From positions 124,001 through 188,000 of the forward strand of contig JADJBL010000045.1 of NCBI GenBank assembly GCA_016703765.1: 64,000 nucleotides of DNA, in the 5' to 3' direction. Origin of the DNA: Saprospirales bacterium (GTDB taxonomy: Bacteria > Bacteroidota > Bacteroidia > Chitinophagales > Saprospiraceae). Every line of letters begins with the position of its first letter. Position 1 is the stretch's first letter. A program made the position numbers and the translations under genes. Below, piece by piece: positions 1 through 8,928 of the stretch. The notes beneath the pieces were generated by a model. It had not been told where the DNA came from. It worked only from the letters and a program-made list of their open reading frames with translations, and did not search any database.

Positions 1-676
1 TGAAGTTATTAATCGTTGAAAGTGAGCAAAATACACTCAATGTCCTCACCCTGTTTTTTAAAAGGGAAGGGTACCTTTGCGAGCAGGCTTCCGACTTCCA
101 GGAGGCTTGCAAGAAGGTGGTCAACCACGAATACGAGTGCATCCTCCTCGATCTCAAGCTCCCGGGCGGCGACGGCATGAAGCTGATCCGGATTTTGAAG
201 GCCCAGGGCTCCAACGCCTCGATTATTATCCTCTCGGCCCGGGATACAACCGACGACCGTGTGTTGGGCCTCAACGAAGGGGCCGATGACTTCATGTCCA
301 AACCCGTTCAACTCGCGGAGCTAAACGCCCGGATCAAGGCTATTGCCAGAAGGAAAACGGCCACGGCAACAATTTGATGGATTTTGGCGCCCTCAGAATC
401 AAGCTGGACGAGCGGTCTGTAGAAGCGGACGGCAAGCTGCTGCAACTCACGAAAAAAGAGTTCGATATCCTGGTTTACCTGGCCCGAAACAAAAACAGGG
501 TGGTGACAAAAGACTCCATAGGGGGGAATCTCTGGGGGGATTACATCGACGACAAGCTGTCTTACGATTATATCTACGCCCATGTCAAAAACCTCCGGAA
601 AAAGCTCGCGGACCAGGGTTGTGAGGGGTTCTTAAAAACAGTCTACGGGGTAGGGTATAAGTTTTCCGCCCGGTAA
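1..676 (+). CDS. OmpR-family response regulator, frameshifted, first base cut off by the window edge
   Basis: The reading frame begins with the TG of a presumed ATG at the window edge. The receiver domain (about residues 1-120) shows the acidic pocket near IVESE, the phospho-acceptor aspartate in CILLDLKLPG (about D51), the switch residue in ILSAR and the conserved lysine in FMSKPV. It stops at 377. A winged-helix DNA-binding domain follows at once in another frame (FGALRIKLDERSV ... YGVGYKF, stop at 676). Adding one G near 365 restores a continuous linker reading TATGNNLMDFG, so this is one OmpR/PhoB-type regulator of about 225 residues with a one-base loss. No cognate kinase is visible; it may lie before the window. 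DNA target unknown. Confidence 0.85.
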
Positions 677-706
677 AAAAATAGGCCGTACTGAGTAGTA
701 ACGGCC
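675..706 (-). terminator. Rho-independent terminator of the two-component operon
   Basis: On the minus strand a GGCCGT/ACGGCC stem (684-689 with 701-706) is followed by a run of seven U. It lies about 100 bases beyond the stop of the minus-strand response regulator and overlaps the 3' end of the converging plus-strand regulator. Confidence 0.6.
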
Positions 707-803
707 CGATGAAACCTAAAATCGACTATTTTAATCTCATCTGAACGCCGATGGCAGAATAAAATTGAACGCTCAAGGTAGAAACGGGTATGAAATCCGG
801 AAT

Positions 804-1484
804 TCAACAGCGAAACTTGAACCCGACCCCGTGGATGTTCTCAATCTTGATAGTCTCGTCCTGACTCAGGTATTTTCTAAGCCTGGAGATGAACACATCC
901 AGGCTTCTTCCCAAAAAATAATCGTCTTCGCCCCAAAGCTGTTCCAGAATGATAGATCGCTTGACCACCTGGTTGGGATGGTCGAGGAAGAAACGAAGCA
1001 GGTCCGCTTCTTTCTGCGTGAGGGTCCGGCTCTCTCCGGCAAGGCTCAGCTGCAGGTTTTCGTAATCGAAGTCGTATTTCCCCAGCCGGTACTGCGTGGG
1101 GGAAGGGGGCTGGTGGATATTCCTTCGGCGGAGGAACACCTCGATTTTCAGGATCAGTTCCTCAATGCTGAAGGGTTTGGTGATATAATCGTCCCCCCCG
1201 ATCTTGAGTCCGTGCAGTTTATCTTCCTTCAGGGACTTGGCTGTCAGGAAAATAATGGGCACATGCGGGTTAAAGGCCCTGATCTCCTGGGCAAGGGTGA
1301 ACCCATCCATTTCCGGGAGCATGACATCGAGGATGCAAAGGTCGAAGGCGTTGTGCTGGGCGTTGCGGAGCGCCTCTTTCCCGTTGGTGAAATGGGTGAT
1401 CCCATAGCCCTGAAGGGCCAGGTTATCTCTGGTTACAAAACTGAGGCTTTCGTCGTCTTCCACGTACAGGAGCTGGGCTTTCAT
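804..1484 (-). CDS. OmpR-family response regulator (RprY-like)
   Basis: 226-residue cytoplasmic regulator: receiver domain at about 1-120 (YVEDDES acidic pair, phospho-acceptor D53 in CILDVMLPEMDG, lysine in ITKPF), then a winged-helix effector domain ending NIHGVGFKFRC. The ATG at 1484 is chosen because MKAQLLYVEDDES is the usual start of this family; the open frame extends upstream only through the kinase gene. The start codon overlaps the kinase stop by four bases (ATGA), so the pair is translationally coupled. The motif LWGEDDYFLGRSLDVFISRL resembles Bacteroides/Porphyromonas RprY. Regulon not inferable. Confidence 0.93.
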   Translation of the reverse strand: MKAQLLYVEDDESLSFVTRDNLALQGYGITHFTNGKEALRNAQHNAFDLCILDVMLPEMDGFTLAQEIRAFNPHVPIIFLTAKSLKEDKLHGLKIGGDDYITKPFSIEELILKIEVFLRRRNIHQPPSPTQYRLGKYDFDYENLQLSLAGESRTLTQKEADLLRFFLDHPNQVVKRSIILEQLWGEDDYFLGRSLDVFISRLRKYLSQDETIKIENIHGVGFKFRC

Positions 1485-2800
1485 GACAGGGTTTGTTTTT
1501 CGGCGCGCGCCGTCGGTTTTGATTGGGAATGTCCATTCGTTTCGGGGATCAGGATGCAGATGGTCGTACCGCTTCCCGCCTCGCTTTCCAGCTCGACTTT
1601 CCAGCCGTGGGCCTGGCAAATGCTTTTTATGTAGAAGAGCCCGAGTCCAAATCCTTTTACATTATGGACGTTTCCGGTCGGGACGCGGTAGAATTTTTCA
1701 AAAACCTTGTGTTGAAACTCCTGAGGGATTCCGATCCCTTTGTCCGAAACGACCAGGGAAAGGTTTTTGCCCTTTGACTCGGTCTTTACCTCCACTTGGG
1801 GCGCTCCGTTGCAATACTTGATGGCGTTGTCGAGGAGGTTGTGGATGATATTGGACAGGTGAAGCCGGTCGGCGGTGATCTCGGGGTTGAGGGCAAGAAG
1901 TTGCGCGTTCAGGGTTCCTCCGAGCTCCTCTATTTTCATCCGCAGGGAAGGCAGGATATCTTCGAGGAGCTCGTGGAGGTTGAGATCCTCGGGCGCCAGG
2001 CGGAAGTTATCCCCTTCGATCCGGGCGAGTTGGAGCACCTTTTCCACCTGGTTGTTAAGCCGTTGATTCTGGTCCTGAATGATGGAAGCATACTGGAACA
2101 AGCGTTTGTCGGATTGGACGATCGGGTTGTTCAAAAACACGTCGGCCGAGATTTTTATGGTGGAAATAGGGGTTTTGAACTCGTGGGTCATATTGTTGAT
2201 AAAATCCTTTTGCATCTCGGAAAGCTGCTTCTGCCGGAGGATGACGAAGATGGAATACAGGAAAAAGAGGATCGTCAGGAGCAGGAGCGCGGAGAAGGTG
2301 ACGGTCAGCCCCATCGAGCTGAGGATTTGGTTGGTTCGGTTTGGAAAGCGGACCCCGAAGTAATAGGTGAATTTGTCATAAATGGGCAGATCCGTATTTC
2401 TCACCAGGGCGGTATCGGTGACCGAATTGGTGATGTACTCGCCGTAGACCATTTTATTGGTGGCGCAATCGTAGATTCCGTATTCAAAACCCTCGGTGAG
2501 GCCCACCGCTTCCAGCTCGCGACGGAGGAAGAATTGAAGGTTGTTGGCGTTGATGACGTCGTTGATATTGACGACGTAGTAGTTCGTGGTCACCTGGGTC
2601 ACCAGGTCATAGGCGGGGATCTGGTTGCCCAGTTTCTCAAACTCCTTGGCTACGTTGAGCAGGGCGACAACGACCCGTTCGCGGAACTCTTTCTCCTTTA
2701 CGCTCCAGGTATTCAGCACCCAATAGGTCTGCACCCCAATAATGCTGATGATGGCCAGTGCGCCTACCAGTACGACCCGGATGATGGTGGAGTTTTTCAA
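1481..2800 (-). CDS. Membrane sensor histidine kinase (RprX-like)
   Basis: 439 residues. A first membrane segment lies at about 8-28 and a second at about 165-190, enclosing a periplasmic sensor region of roughly 130 residues. Then come a HisKA domain with the phospho-accepting histidine in MTHEFKTPIS and a HATPase domain with N box (DNAIKYC), G1 (DKGIGIP) and G2 (GFGLGL). The start is a TTG at 2800: no ATG lies before the first membrane helix and the frame is closed just upstream. It overlaps the downstream response regulator by four bases, making a standard two-component operon. Signal sensed unknown. Confidence 0.92.
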   Translation of the reverse strand: MKNSTIIRVVLVGALAIISIIGVQTYWVLNTWSVKEKEFRERVVVALLNVAKEFEKLGNQIPAYDLVTQVTTNYYVVNINDVINANNLQFFLRRELEAVGLTEGFEYGIYDCATNKMVYGEYITNSVTDTALVRNTDLPIYDKFTYYFGVRFPNRTNQILSSMGLTVTFSALLLLTILFFLYSIFVILRQKQLSEMQKDFINNMTHEFKTPISTIKISADVFLNNPIVQSDKRLFQYASIIQDQNQRLNNQVEKVLQLARIEGDNFRLAPEDLNLHELLEDILPSLRMKIEELGGTLNAQLLALNPEITADRLHLSNIIHNLLDNAIKYCNGAPQVEVKTESKGKNLSLVVSDKGIGIPQEFQHKVFEKFYRVPTGNVHNVKGFGLGLFYIKSICQAHGWKVELESEAGSGTTICILIPETNGHSQSKPTARAEKQTLS

Positions 2801-2847
2801 AGATTCGAAATTTGGTCAAAAAGAAAACAAAGATGAGGGGAATGGCC

Positions 2848-2855
2848 TATTTTTG
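2848..2855 (+). promoter_or_regulatory. Possible -7 box (TATTTTTG) for the DUF4271-hemD pair
   Basis: TATTTTTG fits the Bacteroidota TAnnTTTG box but ends only five bases before the ATG at 2861, so the transcript would be leaderless or nearly so. No clear TTG -33 element is seen. Confidence 0.3.
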
Positions 2856-2860
2856 CACTC

Positions 2861-3787
2861 ATGAATGGTAAAACAATTGCGCGGCGGGCTTGGTTCTGTT
2901 TGCTGCTTGTAGCGGCAACCGGACAGGTTCTTTTCGCCCAGCAGGGGCGCAATCCATTCGAATTGACCCCCCGGATGCCGAAACAGGAGCTGTCGGTCCC
3001 CAAACCGGCCGAGCTTGTCCCGGGCAACCCTTTTGATATCGTAGCGCCGGCTTCTTCCCCTGAATCTGGCGTTTTTCCCGAAAAGGTCGGCTTGCCGACT
3101 TTGGCGCCGCTCGCAGACACGGGCAAGGAAGCGCGGTACAGGCGCTTTCTCTTTATTACAATAATAGAGATTTTCCTCATCCTGACCATACTTTTTACCC
3201 TTTTTAGCTCTATTCCCGGACGGGTATACCGGGCTTTCCTGAACGACAATATGCTGGGGCAATTGCACCGGGAGCAGGGAAGTATCGTATCCATTCCCTA
3301 TTTTTTATTCTACCTGTTCTTTTTTTTCAACGCGGGGTTCTTCCTTTTTTTACTGGCCTGGCATTACGACATAACACTAGCCAACCGCCATTGGGTCTCC
3401 TTCTTATGGCTGACCGGCGGCCTGGTCCTTCTGTTTGGCGCAAAGCATTTGGTTTTAAAGATCCTGGAGGCGGTAATGCCCGTGCAGAAAGAGCTGAGGA
3501 CTTATAGCTTTACTATAATAATGTTCAGCATTGCCCTCGGAATACTGCTGATCCCCTTCAATCTCCTGATCGCCTACGGCCCTGATGATGCGGTTTCCGG
3601 TGTGATCGTACTGGCGCTTATAATGATCGCTTTGGTCTACGCTTTCCGCTTTATCAGAGGGGTGTTTATTGCGGGCCGCTTCGTGGCGCTTCACCTATTT
3701 CACTTTTTGTTGTATATTTGCACCGTGGAATTAGCTCCTGCTTTGATTGTAGCGAAGGCGATACAACTTTCCCTGAACGGCAGTTAA
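2861..3787 (+). CDS. DUF4271 integral membrane protein
   Basis: 308 residues. An N-terminal signal/anchor (WFCLLLVAATGQVLFAQQG) leads into a Pro-rich periplasmic stretch, then about seven hydrophobic segments from residue 100 to the end. This matches DUF4271, a Bacteroidota membrane family of unknown function usually encoded just before uroporphyrinogen-III synthase, as here (next gene starts 46 bases later). The C-terminal motif of charged RFIRG and ICTVELAPALI is typical. It is divergent from the two-component operon. Function unknown; the neighbourhood hints only at a loose link to tetrapyrrole synthesis or envelope maintenance. Confidence 0.85.
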   Translation: MNGKTIARRAWFCLLLVAATGQVLFAQQGRNPFELTPRMPKQELSVPKPAELVPGNPFDIVAPASSPESGVFPEKVGLPTLAPLADTGKEARYRRFLFITIIEIFLILTILFTLFSSIPGRVYRAFLNDNMLGQLHREQGSIVSIPYFLFYLFFFFNAGFFLFLLAWHYDITLANRHWVSFLWLTGGLVLLFGAKHLVLKILEAVMPVQKELRTYSFTIIMFSIALGILLIPFNLLIAYGPDDAVSGVIVLALIMIALVYAFRFIRGVFIAGRFVALHLFHFLLYICTVELAPALIVAKAIQLSLNGS

Positions 3788-3833
3788 ACAGATAGTGCGG
3801 TAAGTCTCGATCGTATTACAAAACCCAAGCTGA

Positions 3834-4637
3834 ATGTCCGTAAACGGAAAAGTGAAGAAGGAAGAGACGTATAAAGAAGTAAAGACCATTCTGGTATCCC
3901 AGCCGAAGCCCGAACGTTCCCCTTACTACGAACTGGAAAAAAGGTATGGACTCACGATTGATTGGAGGCCTTTTATCCATGTAGAGCCCGTAATGGCCAG
4001 GGAATTCAGGAAGTTGAAGGTCCACCTGGAAGAGTTTACCTCCGTTATCTTCACCAGTAAGAACTCCATTGACCATTTCTTTCGCCTCTGCGACGAGCTT
4101 CGCGTTCGTATGTCCGCAGACACCAAATACTTCTGCCTTTCGGAGGCGGTGGCCAATTACCTGCAAAAATTCATTATTTACCGGAAAAGGAAGGTCTTTG
4201 TCGGCGTGAAAGACATCGCGGACCTCAAGCCCTACCTCCTCAAGCATAAGGATAAGGAAAAATTCCTGCTGCCCTGTTCCAACCTGGGCAGCCAGGAGGT
4301 GTCCTCTTTTCTGGATGAACACTCCTTTCACTGGAAGGACGCCCTCATGTACCAAACGGTGAGCAGCGACTTGTCCGACCTGAGCGATATCACCTACGAT
4401 ATGCTGGTGTTTTTCAGCCCCCTGGGGATCAAGTCCCTCTTTGAAAACTTTCCGGGCTTTCAGCAAAACGAAACCCGGATCGCGGCATTCGGCAACAGCA
4501 CCAGCAAAGCGGTCGAGGAAAGCGGGCTCATGCTCAACGTAAAAGCCCCGGCCCCCGAAGCGCCTTCCATGACCCGCGCATTGGAGTTGTACCTCCAAAA
4601 ATCGAACAAGGTCAAGGAAGGCGAGGAGTCGGCTTGA
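3834..4637 (+). CDS. hemD: Uroporphyrinogen-III synthase
   Basis: 267 residues, HemD-like alternating two-domain fold. Recognisable stretches are KTILVSQPKPERSPYY at the start, VIFTSKNSIDHFF (domain 1), FLLPCSNLGSQEVSSFL and DMLVFFSPLGIKSLFENFP (domain 2), and IAAFGNSTSKAVEE, all conserved in the Bacteroidota HemD branch. It would close and isomerise hydroxymethylbilane to uroporphyrinogen III for haem and corrinoid synthesis in the cytoplasm. It follows the DUF4271 gene as is customary in this phylum. A TATATTTG at 3713-3720 inside that gene could be an internal promoter. HemD is poorly conserved, so the call rests partly on context. Confidence 0.85.
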   Translation: MSVNGKVKKEETYKEVKTILVSQPKPERSPYYELEKRYGLTIDWRPFIHVEPVMAREFRKLKVHLEEFTSVIFTSKNSIDHFFRLCDELRVRMSADTKYFCLSEAVANYLQKFIIYRKRKVFVGVKDIADLKPYLLKHKDKEKFLLPCSNLGSQEVSSFLDEHSFHWKDALMYQTVSSDLSDLSDITYDMLVFFSPLGIKSLFENFPGFQQNETRIAAFGNSTSKAVEESGLMLNVKAPAPEAPSMTRALELYLQKSNKVKEGEESA

Positions 4638-4649
4638 TTCAGGCCTTTC

Positions 4650-6080
4650 CTATTGCGGCGCAGAGCGAATGGTCGTAGATTCCTGTATCCAGCAGCCCAC
4701 GTAAAAGGGGTCGCCCTCTTTCAACAATTTTTGGAAGACATCTTCGCGGCTCGGCATATAGGCCGAATAGCTGTTGATGAGTTGATTGGCTTCTTTGGAC
4801 ACGCTGGGATCAATCTTCTTGGCATAATTCCACATATCGATCGCCGGCCAGGTGACGATCTGGCTATCCCAACCCCTGCCCGGACCGCAGAGCGGGCCGC
4901 TGGAGGCGTACAGGCGACCGATCAGCATATAGGGCTCGCCCCAGTTTGACCGGATGGCTGCGGCATCGCGGGCGTATTTGCGGGCCGTGGGGTAGTTTTT
5001 CAGGTGGGCGTAATAGATCTTTGAAATGAGCAAAACCGTCCCGGCTTTTTTAACCCGGTCGGGCTCCTCTTCGGCGGCTTTTTGCGCCAATTCGATAGCC
5101 TCGCGGTACTTGGCCTGCTTTAAAGCGCTGTAAACCGCCTGCAGAGAGGTTTCCTCCACGCATTTGGCATTTCCCGCCGTAATAACCTCCTTGAAGCGGG
5201 CATCCGTTTCCGGGCATTCGCCCCATTTGAAGCGGCTGTAGACCGTGCGGATTACTTCACAGTCGTCGGGGTTTTGCTTGAATTCCTTGTAGTATTTTTC
5301 CTCGTAATAGGCGCAATCGTAGAACCCTTTCACCGTTTCGAAGGCCTCCAGGCGCGCCGGGGCATATTCATTGATTGTGATCCATTTGTCGCAATCCTTG
5401 CCCTTGCATGTTTCCAACCCCGTCTTGAGCACGGAGAGGATGAGTTGTTCGTATTTCTGGGCCTCTTCCATCCCGATCTTTCCTTCGAAATATTGGTCGA
5501 CCAACAGGGCGGTAAATGGGTTCAGCACAAAATACTGCGCCGTGTCGCCGTCCGTATCCACCGATTTCCGAAAGAGGGCGAAAAGCTCGTCCTGACTTAT
5601 CTTTCCCGGGTATTTATAATACAGGTCGAAGGCCTTTCTGCCCGCGACATAGCCCCCCTGGGGATAGCAGCGGTCAAGGTCGTCGTATATCTGGAAGATC
5701 AGGTCGATGTATTGGTCCTTCTGAAGGCTGTCTTCTTCGCCCCGGATGAGGTTTTCGTAAAAATAGATGCCGTCGTTGAACACGGTTTGCCGCTTGCCGT
5801 CGGCAGCCGGCGCTACTTCATAGACCTTTTGCCAGATCTTATAAGCCTCGGTATAGTCCCGGGCCTTGAGGAAATCGCGATAGATGACAAAATTGGTTTC
5901 GACTTCATCGGCCTGGGAAGCGGGCAAGTCGGTCCACTTCGGGCAATCGCTGAGCGATTCGTTCTCTGTCTTTGGAGGAGGAGGGGGAGTGGTTGTGGTT
6001 TTTTCAACGGTTTTGGGAGTACAGGCAGCGAGAAAGAGGAAAAGGGCGCCTGTCAAAAAGCTTTTGGTTGTCATAGCCAT
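4650..6080 (-). CDS. Lipoprotein with TPR-like helical repeats, paralogue of the next gene upstream
   Basis: 476 residues. A signal peptide with lipobox LFLAAC (Cys about residue 20) is followed by a Thr/Pro-rich linker, then an all-helical body of TPR-like repeats with Tyr/Ala spacing (for example YRDFLKARDYTEAYKIWQKVYEVAPAAD split over helices, and KNYPTARKYARDAAAIRSNWGEPY near 370). It aligns along its length with the 6194-7591 protein, sharing the APAADG motif, WNYA/AYA repeats and a C-terminal VGCWI/VNCWIGE. Probably envelope-anchored with a scaffolding role. Its gene lies beyond a terminator from the upstream operon and so may have its own promoter. Function unknown. Confidence 0.8.
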   Translation of the reverse strand: MAMTTKSFLTGALFLFLAACTPKTVEKTTTTPPPPPKTENESLSDCPKWTDLPASQADEVETNFVIYRDFLKARDYTEAYKIWQKVYEVAPAADGKRQTVFNDGIYFYENLIRGEEDSLQKDQYIDLIFQIYDDLDRCYPQGGYVAGRKAFDLYYKYPGKISQDELFALFRKSVDTDGDTAQYFVLNPFTALLVDQYFEGKIGMEEAQKYEQLILSVLKTGLETCKGKDCDKWITINEYAPARLEAFETVKGFYDCAYYEEKYYKEFKQNPDDCEVIRTVYSRFKWGECPETDARFKEVITAGNAKCVEETSLQAVYSALKQAKYREAIELAQKAAEEEPDRVKKAGTVLLISKIYYAHLKNYPTARKYARDAAAIRSNWGEPYMLIGRLYASSGPLCGPGRGWDSQIVTWPAIDMWNYAKKIDPSVSKEANQLINSYSAYMPSREDVFQKLLKEGDPFYVGCWIQESTTIRSAPQ

Positions 6081-6127
6081 GGGTTTTTATTAAGTGTCGT
6101 AAATATATACAATCGAAAAAAGAGCGC

Positions 6128-6168
6128 AAAAAAAAGAGCTTCGCTCCTATGGGGGAACGAAGCTCTTT
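6128..6168 (-). terminator. Rho-independent terminator between the two TPR paralogues
   Basis: An 11-bp stem (AAAGAGCTTCG, 6133-6143, with its complement 6158-6168) is followed on the minus strand by a run of eight U. It sits 26 bases past the stop of the 6194-7591 gene and would end the purH-coaX operon. Confidence 0.8.
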
Positions 6169-6193
6169 GCCTAAAAGTTTTTAAAATCGGGCT

Positions 6194-7591
6194 CTATTGG
6201 AAAGAAACCCTAACGGTTTCGCCGATCCAGCAGTTGACCTTTACGGATGCGCCCTCCTGCACACCGCGCATGAAGGCCTCCTCGCTTTGGGGTTTAAAAC
6301 GGCTGTAACGGGCTATTTTCTCATTGGCCTCGTCGGCTACGCCGGAGTCGACGGAGCGGGCGTAGGCATATTTTTCGATAGCGGCCAGGACGGCGATATG
6401 GTGATCCCAGGCTTCGCCGCCGCAGGAGCTGCTCGTTTCGGCATAGAGGTCGCCGATCAATAAGTAGGGTTGTCCCCAATTGGGGCGAAGGCGGGCGGCT
6501 TTCAGGGCGTGTTCCCTGGCTGCTGCGTATCGGTCGAGCTTGCGGCCCACGATGGAGGCCATAGAGAAATAGTAGCTTGCCAGGGCCTCGTTGTCGGCCT
6601 GGGCGCCTTTGCTCTCCTCTTTTTGGATGGCCTCTTCGTATTTGTCGAGCGCCTGGGTGTATTTCCCTTCATCGTAAAGGGCCTTGGCATGCGCGCCCGG
6701 GTTTTCTACGTAAAACACGGCCAGCTTCTCGGCGTTGATCTTGGCGACGATGGTTTCAAAGCTCGTCTTGATCTCGGCCACCAGCGGATCGGTTTCGGGG
6801 CAGCCCTGCTGAACCATTTTGTTGTAATAGTATTTCATCGCCTCATAGTCATCCGGCGCGGCGCGAAACATGGGCTCGAACTTTTTCTTGAAAAAGGCAC
6901 AGTCGAACAGCTCCCCTTCCACTTCCCCCAACACCGGGGTAAATCGGTCTTTTGCCTGCTGGTAATAGGGGCCGTATTCGGCATTATTGGCGATGTTGTG
7001 GTCGGCGATCTCGTTGATCCGGATATGAGCGCTGCGGGCTTCTTCCAGGCTCATCTGCTTGTTCTTGAACTGGAAAGCCAGCACATGCGCGTAGGGCTCG
7101 AGTACGGTATAAGCCGTGTTATCGCCGCCTTTCTGAACAGCTGTTTTCAGCGTTTCGAGCAATTGGGGGTAAGGGGAACGGAGGTTGTAAAACATATCGT
7201 ACACCTTCAGGCCGTAGAGCAGGTTCTCATTGCCGTAGCACTGCATCTGTTCGTCGTACAGGCGAATGATGGTAGCGGCGTATTCTTTCTTTTTAGCCTC
7301 ATCGGTCTCCTTTTGGAACATACGCATGTAGAAATCGCGCCCGTCCATATAGTGAAAAGGCCGCTGACCGTCGGCTGCGGGAGCGAGCTCATAGGCTTTT
7401 TGCCAATATTTGAAAGCCTCGTCGAAGTTCTCGTTTTTCAGAAATTGGCGATAAAGCACGTGCGCCTCCTCGGCCTCGTCCTGACGGGGAGATTCGGTCC
7501 ATTTCAGGCATGGATTCTGAGCGCCGGCGTTCAGGGAGAAAGCCAGGAAAAGCAAGATGGAGAATGCAAACCAGGAATGTTGTTTCCTCAT
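6194..7591 (-). CDS. Exported TPR-like protein, paralogue of the lipoprotein downstream
   Basis: 465 residues with a cleavable signal peptide (FSILLFLAFSLNAGAQ) and no lipobox, unlike its paralogue. The mature part opens with PCLKWTESP, matching CPKWTDLP in the paralogue, then helical repeats including AFKYWQKAYELAPAADGQRP and ARSVDSGVADEANEKIARYS. Likely periplasmic or surface-associated. It starts only three bases from the upstream barrel gene stop and is the last gene of the purH-coaX-barrel operon before a terminator. Duplication of one ancestral gene is clear from the full-length alignment. Role unknown. Confidence 0.8.
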   Translation of the reverse strand: MRKQHSWFAFSILLFLAFSLNAGAQNPCLKWTESPRQDEAEEAHVLYRQFLKNENFDEAFKYWQKAYELAPAADGQRPFHYMDGRDFYMRMFQKETDEAKKKEYAATIIRLYDEQMQCYGNENLLYGLKVYDMFYNLRSPYPQLLETLKTAVQKGGDNTAYTVLEPYAHVLAFQFKNKQMSLEEARSAHIRINEIADHNIANNAEYGPYYQQAKDRFTPVLGEVEGELFDCAFFKKKFEPMFRAAPDDYEAMKYYYNKMVQQGCPETDPLVAEIKTSFETIVAKINAEKLAVFYVENPGAHAKALYDEGKYTQALDKYEEAIQKEESKGAQADNEALASYYFSMASIVGRKLDRYAAAREHALKAARLRPNWGQPYLLIGDLYAETSSSCGGEAWDHHIAVLAAIEKYAYARSVDSGVADEANEKIARYSRFKPQSEEAFMRGVQEGASVKVNCWIGETVRVSFQ

Positions 7592-7593
7592 GG

Positions 7594-8928
7594 TTAAAAG
7601 AATTTGCGTTTAAAGAACCAGGAATTATCGTTTAGTGTAAAGCTGACGGACAAGCGGCCGTAGGTTTCCCGCAATTCTTCGGGGGCGCCCATAAAGCCGA
7701 CCTCTAACGCCACATGGGCGAAGGATATTTGTTGCCGGGGTAAAATAATCGGCAGACCCGCGCCCAGAGTAAAACCATAATTTCGCAATTCGGTTTTAAA
7801 ACTCCTCGGGTCGTTTTGATAAAACAACCCGAGCTGGTACCGGACCCTTTTTGCGTAGTTGTTGTAAGAGTTGGCCTCCGGAATGTATTCCACCCCTCCG
7901 GAAAAGCGCCACGAATCGCTCAGGACCTCGGGCTTGGCCTCGTTCTCGTAATCGCTCCAGCGGCTGAACCGGTACTCCGCACCCATCCGCCATTTATTCT
8001 GGCTTTCGTACATCACCCCAGCGCTCCATTCGAGGGGAAGCCGGCCGTTTTCGATCAGTCCCGACACATTCAGGACCGTATCGCCGTCCGGGTAAACAAA
8101 ATTATAACCGCGGTATAACTTGCTGCTATTGGTTTGGAATGGTTGAGGCGTATGAGCCGTGACGCCCAGGACCATCCTTTTTCCGGATGGCACGCGTTCG
8201 CCTTCGTCATTGGTTTTCTTAAACTGGATGGAGTACTGAGCTCCTGCGTTCCAGTTAATTCCGCCAACGCTGATGGCGTCGTCGAACATGGTTTGATAGG
8301 CGACCCCCAGGTCTTCAAAGATCACCTCCCGGTGGTAGTTGAGCTTGCCGAAAAAGTAGCCGAGGTTCAGGCCCAGGGCAAAGTCCTTGTATTTCCAGCC
8401 GTTGCTCCAGTTCAGGCGGTAGGTTCCTCCCGTGCCCTGAAAATTGTTGAGCGTGGTATCGACACCGGGCTGTACTTCTCTGGTCTGGATGTCGTACCCG
8501 ACCGTCGAATAGGGGACCAGCGAAAACCCCATTCCCCAGCGGAAGGGGGATACTTTCTGCTCCAGGGATTCATTGACCGGGTTTCGGAGTGGAAATCCCA
8601 GGGCCATGTACCCCAGGTTGCCGCTCCAGATGTTGGCAGCTTCGTCTCCTCCTTTCAACCGGGCGTATTTGGCGTAAAAGCCGATATCGAAAGCGGTGGA
8701 TTGCAGGGAGGCAAAAGATGCGGGGTTGAGCAGGTTGAGGTGGTAAATATCGTTGTATGCCGCTCCCCAGCCTCCGGTGCCGGCCTGGGCTACCAGGGCC
8801 TGGGGAAACAGATCGCCGAGTCCAAGCCTGGAATAGGGCGAATTATCCTTTGGCTGTGCCCATGCCTGGGAGCAGGAAAAGAGCAGCAGGATAAAGGGAG
8901 CAAATTTATTGAGAGCGGGAAACGCCAT
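7594..8928 (-). CDS. Outer-membrane beta-barrel protein encoded next to coaX
   Basis: 444 residues. Signal peptide ending SCSQAWAQ, then NSPYSRLGLGD, a signature of a Bacteroidota outer-membrane family that commonly follows coaX. The rest shows alternating polar/aromatic strands typical of FadL/OMPP1-like barrels (YMALGFPLR, WGMGFSLVPYSTVGY, GLNLGYFFGKLNY, RMGAEYRFSRWSDY) and ends in an aromatic strand (WFFKRKFF). The ATG lies inside the last 23 bases of coaX; no closer start fits the signal peptide. Transport substrate unknown. Confidence 0.82.
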   Translation of the reverse strand: MAFPALNKFAPFILLLFSCSQAWAQPKDNSPYSRLGLGDLFPQALVAQAGTGGWGAAYNDIYHLNLLNPASFASLQSTAFDIGFYAKYARLKGGDEAANIWSGNLGYMALGFPLRNPVNESLEQKVSPFRWGMGFSLVPYSTVGYDIQTREVQPGVDTTLNNFQGTGGTYRLNWSNGWKYKDFALGLNLGYFFGKLNYHREVIFEDLGVAYQTMFDDAISVGGINWNAGAQYSIQFKKTNDEGERVPSGKRMVLGVTAHTPQPFQTNSSKLYRGYNFVYPDGDTVLNVSGLIENGRLPLEWSAGVMYESQNKWRMGAEYRFSRWSDYENEAKPEVLSDSWRFSGGVEYIPEANSYNNYAKRVRYQLGLFYQNDPRSFKTELRNYGFTLGAGLPIILPRQQISFAHVALEVGFMGAPEELRETYGRLSVSFTLNDNSWFFKRKFF

